Source of the DNA: Deltaproteobacteria bacterium
GTDB lineage: Bacteria > Myxococcota > Myxococcia > SLRQ01
Assembly (NCBI GenBank): GCA_029210625.1
Contig: JARGFU010000011.1
Span: forward strand, 62,001 to 126,000
Reading direction: 5' to 3'
Length of the DNA stretch: 64,000 nucleotides
Shown here one piece after another: positions 50,616 to 57,905 of the stretch. Position 1 is the stretch's first letter, and each line of letters starts with the position of its first letter. The notes beneath the pieces were generated by a model. The model ran no database searches, had not been told where the DNA came from, and worked only from the letters and a program-made list of their open reading frames with translations. The position numbers and the translations under genes are program-made.

Positions 50616-53123
50616 ATGAGCAAGAAGACGCCCAAGACCGAGGAGCCCCAGAGCTCCGAAGCACGCCCGAGCCGGCTGCGGCGGCTCGCAGGCCTCGCGC
50701 TGAAGCTCGCCCTCCTCGGAGCCCTGCTGGGGATCGGCGGGCTGGGCCTCGGCTTCTGGTACCTCTCGAACGACCTGCCCTCCTTCGACTCGCTGGAGGA
50801 CTACGACCCGCCCCAGACCTCGCGGGTCTACGACGTCGAGGGCAAGCTCGTCGGCACCTACTTCCGCGAGCGGCGCACGGTCGTCCCCTTCGCCGCGATC
50901 CCCCGGGTCCTGCAGCAGGCGATGATCGCCGCCGAGGACGAGAACTTCTTCGAGCACGAGGGCCTCGACTACCTCGGCATCCTGCGGGCCGCCCTGAAGA
51001 ACGTGGCGGCCGGCCGGGTGAGGCAGGGGGCCAGCACCATCACCCAGCAGGTCGTGAAGACCTTCCTGCTCACCCCCGAGCGCAAGCTCAAGCGGAAGAT
51101 GAAGGAGATGATCCTCGCCCGCCGCCTCGAGCAGAACCTCTCCAAGGACGAGATCCTCTACCTCTACCTCAACCAGATCTACTTCGGGCACGGCCGCTAC
51201 GGAGTGGAGGAGGCCTCGCGCTACTACTTCGGCAAGTCGGTGGAGGACCTCGAGCTCGACGAGGCCGCGATCCTGGCGGGCCTGCCCAAGGCGCCGGCCT
51301 ACTACTCGCCCCGCCGCTACCCCGAGGCCGCCCGCAAGCGGCGCAGCTACGTGCTCGGGCGGATGGCGGCGGCCGGCTTCATCAGCGAGGGGGAGGCGAA
51401 GATCGCAGACGCGATCCCCATCCACGTCGCGCCCCTGCCGCCGCCGCAGGCCGGCGCCTCCTACCTGGAGGAGGTGCGCCGGCAGCTGATCGAGGTCCTG
51501 GGCGAGGAGGCGCTCCTCGAGGGTGGCCTGGAGATCCACCTGGCGATGAACGCCCGGATGCAGCAGGCCGCCGAGGACGGAGTGCGTGACGCCCTCCACG
51601 CCGTCGACCGCCGCCAGGGCTTCCGCGGCCCCCTCGTCCGCGTCTCGGCCGAGACCCGGGCGACGCTCGAGGAGAGCTTCGCCGAGGAGCTCCAGCGCCG
51701 CCGCGAGCGCGGCCAGCGGATGGAGCCCTGGATCTGGAACCTCGAGGAGCTGGCCCGCTGGGACGCCGGCGGCGAGACCCCTCCCCCCTTCGAGCTCACC
51801 CTCCCCGAGCCCGGCGAGCTGGTGGCCGGGCTGGTGATCGAGCTGCCCGACGAGAAGACCGCGCGGATCTCCCTCGGCTCCGGGAGCGGTACGGTCCGCC
51901 TCGAGGACCTGCGCTGGGCCCGCCCCTTCGACCTCGAGAAGGACACCGAGGCGCCCACGCGGATCAGCCAGGTGCTCGCCCCCCTCGACGTGGTCTGGGT
52001 GCGGCTGGACGCGGAGGCGCCCGCGACCCCGGGCGAGGACTCCACCGAGATCGCCCTGCACCTCTCGCAGCTGCCGGAGGTGCAGGGCGCCCTGGTGGCC
52101 ATCGACCCCCGCACCCGGGGCGTGGTGGCGATGGTGGGGGGCTACGACGCCACCCGGGACGCCTTCAACCGGGCCACCCAGGCCCGGCGGCAGCCCGGCT
52201 CCTCCTTCAAGCCCTTCGTCTACGGCGCCGCCATCGACACCGGCCTCTTCACCGCCGCCTCCCGGGTGCTGGACGCCCCGGAGGTCTTCCACGATCCCTG
52301 GACCGGCAAGGTCTGGAAGCCCCAGAACTACTCCCTGCGCTTCGACGGCGAGATGTCCCTTCGCCAGGCGCTGGCGCGCTCGAAGAACATCGTGGCCGTG
52401 CGCCTCATCGACAAGGTCGGCGTGGACACGGTCGTGGACTTCGCCCGGCGCGCCGGGATCGAGAGCAAGCTGCCCCGGGTGCTGCCCCTGGCCCTCGGCG
52501 CCGGCGAGGTGACCCCCCTGGAGCACGTCAACGCCTTCACCACCCTGGCGGCGATGGGCGTCCACGACCAGCCCCGGATGGTGCTGGAGGTGAAGAACCG
52601 CAACAAGGAGGTGATCCACCGCAGCGAGGCGCGGCCCGAGACCACCCTGCGGCCGGCGGTCACCTTCGTCCTCGCCGACCTGATGACCTCGGTGATGAAG
52701 GAGGGCACGGGGAAGCGGCTGAACCGGCTGGGCCGCACGGTGGCGGCCAAGACCGGCACCGCCAACGATCAGCGCGACGCCTGGTTCGTGGGCTTCACGC
52801 CGCAGATGGTCTGCGGCACCTGGGTGGGCTTCGACGTGCCGAAGATCCTCGGTCAGAACGAGTACGGCTCGAAGGCCGCCGGGCCGGCCTGGCTCGACTT
52901 CATGAAGGTGGCCCTCGAGGGCGAGCCCATCGACTGGTTCGATCCGCCGGAGGGCATCCGCTACCTGCGGGTCGACCCCGAGAGCGGCCTGCTCGCCCAC
53001 CCCGACGGGCTGGGCGTCTTCGAGCCCTTCGTCGCCGGCACCGAGCCCCTCGAGACGGCCCCGCCGCCCGACACGCTCCTCTCCGAGGATTTCCTCACCC
53101 TCGATCCGCGGGGTATTCCGTGA
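50616..53123 (+). CDS. Penicillin-binding protein 1A (bifunctional)
   Basis: An 835-residue class A PBP from ATG 50616; the frame is open upstream but has no plausible start there. One membrane segment lies at about residues 28-50. The GT51 glycosyltransferase has AAEDENFFEHEG (catalytic Glu near 107), GASTITQQVVK and KLKRKMKEMILARRLEQNL. The transpeptidase has SSFKP (S529), SKN (near 589) and KTGTAND (near 712). An extra region of about 150 residues (350-505) between the two domains carries an OB-fold-like part. It polymerises and cross-links peptidoglycan outside the inner membrane. The next gene starts with an overlapping GTGA. Confidence 0.95.
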   Translation: MSKKTPKTEEPQSSEARPSRLRRLAGLALKLALLGALLGIGGLGLGFWYLSNDLPSFDSLEDYDPPQTSRVYDVEGKLVGTYFRERRTVVPFAAIPRVLQQAMIAAEDENFFEHEGLDYLGILRAALKNVAAGRVRQGASTITQQVVKTFLLTPERKLKRKMKEMILARRLEQNLSKDEILYLYLNQIYFGHGRYGVEEASRYYFGKSVEDLELDEAAILAGLPKAPAYYSPRRYPEAARKRRSYVLGRMAAAGFISEGEAKIADAIPIHVAPLPPPQAGASYLEEVRRQLIEVLGEEALLEGGLEIHLAMNARMQQAAEDGVRDALHAVDRRQGFRGPLVRVSAETRATLEESFAEELQRRRERGQRMEPWIWNLEELARWDAGGETPPPFELTLPEPGELVAGLVIELPDEKTARISLGSGSGTVRLEDLRWARPFDLEKDTEAPTRISQVLAPLDVVWVRLDAEAPATPGEDSTEIALHLSQLPEVQGALVAIDPRTRGVVAMVGGYDATRDAFNRATQARRQPGSSFKPFVYGAAIDTGLFTAASRVLDAPEVFHDPWTGKVWKPQNYSLRFDGEMSLRQALARSKNIVAVRLIDKVGVDTVVDFARRAGIESKLPRVLPLALGAGEVTPLEHVNAFTTLAAMGVHDQPRMVLEVKNRNKEVIHRSEARPETTLRPAVTFVLADLMTSVMKEGTGKRLNRLGRTVAAKTGTANDQRDAWFVGFTPQMVCGTWVGFDVPKILGQNEYGSKAAGPAWLDFMKVALEGEPIDWFDPPEGIRYLRVDPESGLLAHPDGLGVFEPFVAGTEPLETAPPPDTLLSEDFLTLDPRGIP

Positions 53124-54535
53124 AGGTGCGCTGCAGACTCCGAGCGATCGTCGCGCTGGCGGCCCTTCTCCTTCTCTCCCTGGCTCCGGCGCTCGCTCGC
53201 GCGGCGCGGGAGTCCACCCCGATCTCCGCGATCGATCGGCTGGTGGACGACTTCGGGGCTCGGCTGGACGAGGCCCTGCCGGCCGTGGAACCCCGGAACC
53301 TCGCGCTGGTCTTCCGGGCCCGGGGCCCCGAGGACGGCCCCGCGGCGGGCGGCGAGCTCGGGCGCGTGGTCGAGGCCGCCCTGCCCGCCGCGCTTCGTGG
53401 CGCTGCCGGGATCACCCACGTCCACCTGCTCCCCCCTTCGGACCACGAGACCCACCTGCGCCAGGCCGCGCGGGCGGGCGCCACCCACCTCCTGGAGGTC
53501 AGCCTGCACCTGGTGGGCAGCGAGCTGCTCCTCACCGGTGAGCTCGCCCCGACCTGGGAGAACCTCTGGACCGGCGAGATCGTCGGCGAGACCACCACCT
53601 TCAGCGTGCGGACCCGGGCCGACCGCGCCGCCCTCCTCCTGGCCCGGGCAGCCACCGCCGCCGCCCCGAGCAGCACCCACCTGCGCCTCGTGCCCCTCGG
53701 CGAGCTCCCCGGTGAGGTCGTGGCCCTCTCCATCGGCGACGCCCGGGGGGACGGACAGCAGCTCCTGGCGGCCCTCGATCTGGAGGCGGTCACGCTCCAC
53801 CGCCTCCACGACGGGCGCCTGGAGGAGCTCGCCCGCCACGAGCTCTCGGATCGGGGGCGGGCCCTCGTCCGCCCGCGCTCCCCGACCGGCGGCGTGGCCA
53901 TCGCCAAGGTGGCCTTCGCCCCGGCCCTCACCTTCCGGCACGAGCGCCACAGCGCCGGCGCCGTCCTGCGCTTCAAGCGAGGCCGCCTGGAGCACCTGGC
54001 GGAGGCCCAGGACGTGCCCCTCTCCGCCACCGACGAGCTGCTCCTCTTCGGGGAGCTCGTCCCCGGCCAGAGCCGCTTCGGCCCCCGCCTGCGCCTCCAG
54101 GGCCCGGGGATGGTGGCCAACCTCGAGGTGGGCGGCGAGCTCCTCGAGGCCGCGCTCTCCCCGGCGGGAGACGAGCTGATGATCCTGCGCCCCGACCACA
54201 CCCTCGAGCGCTTCGCCCTGCGCCGGGACAAGAGCAGCGCCCGCCTCGAGCGCCTGCCGCTGCGCGCGCCCCCCGCGGGCCTCGGCCTGGCGATCGCCGA
54301 CCTCGACGGGGACGGCAGCCCCGAGCGCATCGCCTCGGCGGCCGAGCCCCCGGGCCTCGAGGATCGCCTGCAGATCGCCGAGCTCGCCGGCGAGGTGCGC
54401 GAGCTGCGCCCGATCCCCGGCGCCGTGCGCTGCGCCGCCACCGGGGACCTCGACGCCGACGGCCGCGACGACGTGGTGGTGGCGTCGATCCTGGGCGGCA
54501 CCACCTACCTCTACCTGCTCACGGGGGCCCCATGA
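53120..54535 (+). CDS. Exported protein with FG-GAP-like repeats
   Basis: A 471-residue exported protein starting with GTG 53120, coupled to the PBP1a stop (GTGA). The signal peptide is MKVRCRLRAIVALAALLLLS...ARA. Residues 35-160 form an alpha/beta region (RARGPEDGPAAGGELG, AGITHVHLLPPSDHETHLRQ), similar in feel to exported proteins that measure or bind ligands. The C-terminal part has two calcium-loop motifs typical of FG-GAP/VCBS repeats: ADLDGDGSPE (about 393-402) and GDLDADGRDD (about 449-458). A beta-propeller-like structure is plausible. Function unknown; coupling to PBP1a points to the cell wall. ATG 54532 of the next gene overlaps its stop. Confidence 0.75.
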   Translation: MKVRCRLRAIVALAALLLLSLAPALARAARESTPISAIDRLVDDFGARLDEALPAVEPRNLALVFRARGPEDGPAAGGELGRVVEAALPAALRGAAGITHVHLLPPSDHETHLRQAARAGATHLLEVSLHLVGSELLLTGELAPTWENLWTGEIVGETTTFSVRTRADRAALLLARAATAAAPSSTHLRLVPLGELPGEVVALSIGDARGDGQQLLAALDLEAVTLHRLHDGRLEELARHELSDRGRALVRPRSPTGGVAIAKVAFAPALTFRHERHSAGAVLRFKRGRLEHLAEAQDVPLSATDELLLFGELVPGQSRFGPRLRLQGPGMVANLEVGGELLEAALSPAGDELMILRPDHTLERFALRRDKSSARLERLPLRAPPAGLGLAIADLDGDGSPERIASAAEPPGLEDRLQIAELAGEVRELRPIPGAVRCAATGDLDADGRDDVVVASILGGTTYLYLLTGAP

Positions 54536-55893
54536 GCCACCGGACGAAGCTCGCCGCGCTCCTCTCCCTCACCCTCGGGTTGCTCGCGCCGGGCGCGGCC
54601 GGGGCCGCCGTGCGGCCGACCACCGGCGGGACCCTGCGCCTGGCCGTGCAGACGCCGGGGGCCACCGCCCCCGAGGCGCGGAGCCTCCCGGGGCGGATCC
54701 GCGCCAGCCTGGACGAGTGCACCCTCGGCGACCTCCTCGCCGGGCCGCCCCAGGTGGACGAGGAGGAGGACCGCCTCATCCTGCTGCTGGAGGAGGGGCT
54801 GGTCTTCCAGGACGGCAGCAAGCTCGACGCGGCGGCGGTGGTGGAGAGCCTCTCGGCCCACGCCCGGGGCAGCGGCGGCGTGGAGGCCTGGCGCCTGCTG
54901 GTGCTCGCCGGCGCGGCCGAGCGCATGAGCGGCGCCGAGGGCGAGCTGGGCCTGAAGGCCATCGGCGCGCGCCGCCTGGAGCTGCGCCTCTCCTGGCCCC
55001 TGGGCGCCGGCGCGGTGGAGCTCCTCTCCCACCCCGGCCTGCCCCTGCGCAGCAAGGGGGGCGCCCCCTGCGGCCCCTTCCAGGCGCGAGAGGGCGGCCG
55101 GGACGGAGTGCTGGTGCCCTTCGATCGCCACCCCCGGGGGCGCCCCTACTTCGACCGGGTCCAGCTCTTCTCGACCCGGGAGGGAAGCCGCCAGGGCAAG
55201 GCCGACCTGCGCCTCGAGGCCTCGGTCGACACCCCCCGGGAGCTCCCGCTGACGACCCGCAGCCTGACCTTCCTCCAGGTGAACGCCTCCCCCGCCCTCC
55301 GGGAGCAGATCGACGGCTCCCTCGATCGGAAGGCCATCGTCCGCTACCTGGTCGGCGGCCGGGCCCGGCAGGTCTCCACCCTGCTGCCGGACGCGCCGCC
55401 GGGCGCCTCCCGCAGCAGCGGTGAGGCGCCGCCCCGCCGCGCCCTCACCCTGGCCTTCGACGGGGAGGACCCCGTCCACCGCCGGATCGCCGAGCGGATC
55501 CAGGTGCGCCTCCACGACGGGGGCCTCGAGGTCGCCCTCCAGCCCCTCCCGGCGCGGGAGCGCGGCGCGCTGCTCACCGGCGCCACCGAGCTGGCCCTGA
55601 TCACCCTCCCCGGCCTCCCCCGGGATCCGGCCCGGGGCCTGGCCGCGGTCAGCCACGCCGTCCTCGGCGCCCGGGCCGCCCAGGAGGTCCTCGAGACCGC
55701 CGCCGCCGCCGAGCGGGCGGGCGGCGGGCTGGGGGCGGCCCTCGGCGAGCTCGAGGCCCGGCTGCCGGTCGTCTTCCTCTACGGGGAGGACGAGGTGGTC
55801 TGGATCGGAGATTCCCTGCAGGGCGCCGAGCCCTCGGGTACCCTACCCTTCGATCCCGGCGACCTCTGGCGCTGGGAGTCCTCGACCCGCTGA
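54532..55893 (+). CDS. Solute-binding-protein-like periplasmic protein (family 5-like)
   Basis: A 453-residue exported protein from ATG 54532 (ATGA overlap). The signal peptide is MSHRTKLAALLSLTLGLLAP...AAGA. The sequence TTGGTLRLAVQTPG at the mature start, LEEGLVFQDGSKLDAAAVVE (about residue 85), GGAPCGPFQA and QVNASPALREQIDGSLDRKA match oligopeptide-binding (DppA/OppA-type) folds. No lipobox is visible and no ABC permease gene is nearby. It is shorter than typical family 5 binding proteins (about 500-550) and diverged. It may capture peptides or muropeptides and report to the sensor kinase that follows 23 bp later rather than feed a transporter. Confidence 0.72.
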   Translation: MSHRTKLAALLSLTLGLLAPGAAGAAVRPTTGGTLRLAVQTPGATAPEARSLPGRIRASLDECTLGDLLAGPPQVDEEEDRLILLLEEGLVFQDGSKLDAAAVVESLSAHARGSGGVEAWRLLVLAGAAERMSGAEGELGLKAIGARRLELRLSWPLGAGAVELLSHPGLPLRSKGGAPCGPFQAREGGRDGVLVPFDRHPRGRPYFDRVQLFSTREGSRQGKADLRLEASVDTPRELPLTTRSLTFLQVNASPALREQIDGSLDRKAIVRYLVGGRARQVSTLLPDAPPGASRSSGEAPPRRALTLAFDGEDPVHRRIAERIQVRLHDGGLEVALQPLPARERGALLTGATELALITLPGLPRDPARGLAAVSHAVLGARAAQEVLETAAAAERAGGGLGAALGELEARLPVVFLYGEDEVVWIGDSLQGAEPSGTLPFDPGDLWRWESSTR

Positions 55894-55916
55894 CCTCCCT
55901 GGGCCCACGAGAAGCC

Positions 55917-57689
55917 TTGAAGCTCCGAACCCGCCTCTCCCTCGCCTTCACCCTCCTCTCGCTGATCCCCACCGCGGTGGTCGGCTGGGCGGCGCTGCGG
56001 ACCGTGCAGCGCAGCTTCGGGACGATGACGGCCCAGCGCCTCGGGGAGGCCGAGGCCGCCGCCGGCGCCGCGCTCGAGGATCAGCGGCGCGAGCTTCGCC
56101 TGCGCGCCCGGGCCTTCGCCACCGACTCCCCGGCGGTGCACCGGGCGGCGAAGGATCTCTACCTGGGGCAGGCCGAGCTGCCGGCCCTCCTGCCCCTGGC
56201 CGAGAGCCTGATGAGCGGCACCGGGCTGACCGCCCTCTACCTCCTCGACGCCGAGGGGAGCGTCGTCTCCTCCGGCCACCTGCCCGGCCGCTTCGGCTAC
56301 CCGGAGCCCGAGCTCCTCGCCCTGGCCCGGGCCGGCGCCGGCGCCGGCGAGGGGACCACCTTCCAGATCCGGGAGATCGAGGTGAGGCGCGGCGGCCGGA
56401 TCGAGACGGTGGTCGCCGCCCTGGTCGGCGCCCCGGTCCTGCCCTTCCCCCGCTCCGAGCCCTCCCTCCACGTGGTGGTGGGACGGGCCATCGACGACGG
56501 CCTCGCCGAGCGCCTGCGAGAGGTCAGCGGCGCCTCGGTGCGGATCGTCGACGCCGGGGGCCGCACCCTGGGCTCGGCGCTGCAGCCGAGCGAGAAGCCC
56601 ATCGGCCCGGACTGGCTCGACACCCTGGTGGAGGCCGCCGGCGGCGCGGGCGGCGCCCGCCTGCGCAGCATCGAGGTGCGCGACGGCCGGGGTGAGATCG
56701 TGGAGGTCCAGCTGCGGATCGGCACCGCCCTGCTGGCGCAGGCCCGGGGGAGGATCCTCCTGGGCGTGCTCGTCGCCGCCTTCCTGGTCCTCATCGCCTC
56801 GGTGCTGCTGGGCGGCGCGGTCTCGGCGCGGATCACCCGCCCGGTGACGGCGCTGGCCGAGTCCGCCGAGGCCCTCGGCCGGGGTGAGTACGACCGGCCC
56901 ACGAGCATCGACGCCTCGGGGGAGGTGAAGGCGCTGGTCGAGGCCTTCGAGGCCATGCGCCTGGAGATCCGCGCCTCCCACGACCGCATCGCCGCTGCGG
57001 AGCGGGTCGCGGCCTGGCAGGAGATCGCCCGGCGCCTCGCCCATGAGATCAAGAACCCCCTGACCCCCATCTCGATGGCCATCGAGACCCTGCGCCGGGC
57101 GAGGGAGAAGAACCACGCGGCCTTCGACGAGATCTTCGACGAGAGCAGCGCGGCCATCCTGGAGGAGGTCGCGGCGCTGCGGCGGATCGTGGACGAGTTC
57201 GCCCGCTTCGCCCGCCTGCCGGCGCCACAGCCCCAGCCGACCACGGTCCGGGAGCTCTTCGAGACCACCACCGGCCTCTTCCCCGAGGCCCCCGAGGGCA
57301 TCGTCATCGCCACCGAGATCCCGGAGGCCCTCCCCCCCCTGGAGATCGACCGGGGCCAGCTCCAGCAGGTGCTGCTGAACCTGGTGAAGAACGCCCTCGA
57401 GGCCCTCCAGGGCCGCGACGACGGCAAGATGGGCGGGCGGGTGCGCCTGCGGGCCGAGGCCGTCACCCAAGGCGTCGCGCTGCGGGTCGAGGACGACGGG
57501 CCGGGCATCCCCGAGGAGAGCCTGGCCGACGTCTTCACCCCCTACTTCACCACCAAGGAGAGCGGCACCGGGCTGGGGCTCGCGATCTGCCACCGGATCG
57601 CCACGGAGCATGGCGGGCACCTGGCCGTGGAGAGCGAGGTGGGCTCGGGCACGACCTTCGTGCTCACGCTGCCCGTGGCGGAGTCGTGA
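55917..57689 (+). CDS. NtrY-like sensor histidine kinase
   Basis: A 590-residue kinase starting with TTG 55917; the nearest in-frame ATG is well inside the first domain. A membrane segment at about 8-28 and a second at about 283-305 bracket an extracytoplasmic sensor of roughly 250 residues, with dCache-like appearance. A HAMP domain follows (about 303-355: RITRPVTALAESAEALGRGE). The His is in RLAHEIKNPLTPISMAIETL (about 375). The ATPase has LLNLVKNALEAL, EDDGPGIPEESL, FTPYFTTKESGTGLGLAI and SEVGSGTTFVLTLP. NtrY/NtrB-type kinases usually partner NtrC-type regulators; one is encoded at 37172. The sensor may read the periplasmic proteins encoded upstream. Confidence 0.92.
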   Translation: MKLRTRLSLAFTLLSLIPTAVVGWAALRTVQRSFGTMTAQRLGEAEAAAGAALEDQRRELRLRARAFATDSPAVHRAAKDLYLGQAELPALLPLAESLMSGTGLTALYLLDAEGSVVSSGHLPGRFGYPEPELLALARAGAGAGEGTTFQIREIEVRRGGRIETVVAALVGAPVLPFPRSEPSLHVVVGRAIDDGLAERLREVSGASVRIVDAGGRTLGSALQPSEKPIGPDWLDTLVEAAGGAGGARLRSIEVRDGRGEIVEVQLRIGTALLAQARGRILLGVLVAAFLVLIASVLLGGAVSARITRPVTALAESAEALGRGEYDRPTSIDASGEVKALVEAFEAMRLEIRASHDRIAAAERVAAWQEIARRLAHEIKNPLTPISMAIETLRRAREKNHAAFDEIFDESSAAILEEVAALRRIVDEFARFARLPAPQPQPTTVRELFETTTGLFPEAPEGIVIATEIPEALPPLEIDRGQLQQVLLNLVKNALEALQGRDDGKMGGRVRLRAEAVTQGVALRVEDDGPGIPEESLADVFTPYFTTKESGTGLGLAICHRIATEHGGHLAVESEVGSGTTFVLTLPVAES

Positions 57690-57697
57690 TCGGCTTC

Positions 57698-57837
57698 GAG
57701 CTGTGAGCTGCGAGCCATGAGCCTGGCCGAAGCCGGGAGTCCATTCCGGCACTTCCTTCGACGGTGGATCGGTCTCAGGAAGTGGACCGAGCACGGCAAA
57801 GCTCGCAGCTCATAGCTCGCAGCTCGTAGCTCGTAGC
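57698..57837. repeat. Heptamer-built inverted-repeat element
   Basis: The left arm (57698-57722) and right arm (57800-57837) consist of imperfect 7-bp units (AGCTCGC/AGCTCGT/AGCTCAT), in opposite orientations. Between them CACTTCCT (57750-57757) pairs with AGGAAGTG (57777-57784), and TCGGTC (57769) pairs with GACCGA (57785). The whole 140 bp could fold into nested hairpins. It resembles a dispersed intergenic repeat of the MITE or REP type, but no transposase ends are seen. Confidence 0.65.
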
Positions 57838-57841
57838 CCAA

Positions 57842-57883
57842 AAAGAAAGCGACCCCACCGAGCAAGCTCGACGGGGTCGCTTC
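57842..57883 (-). terminator. Rho-independent terminator of the cysteine-rich lipoprotein gene
   Basis: On the minus strand AAGCGACCCC (57874-57883 complement) pairs perfectly with GGGGTCGCTT, with inner GAGC/GCTC pairs, and is followed by CTTTCTTTTT. This is the only U-rich hairpin right after the gene ending at 57906. Confidence 0.85.
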
Positions 57884-57905
57884 TACAGCTCGCTAGCTAC
57901 TGGTT

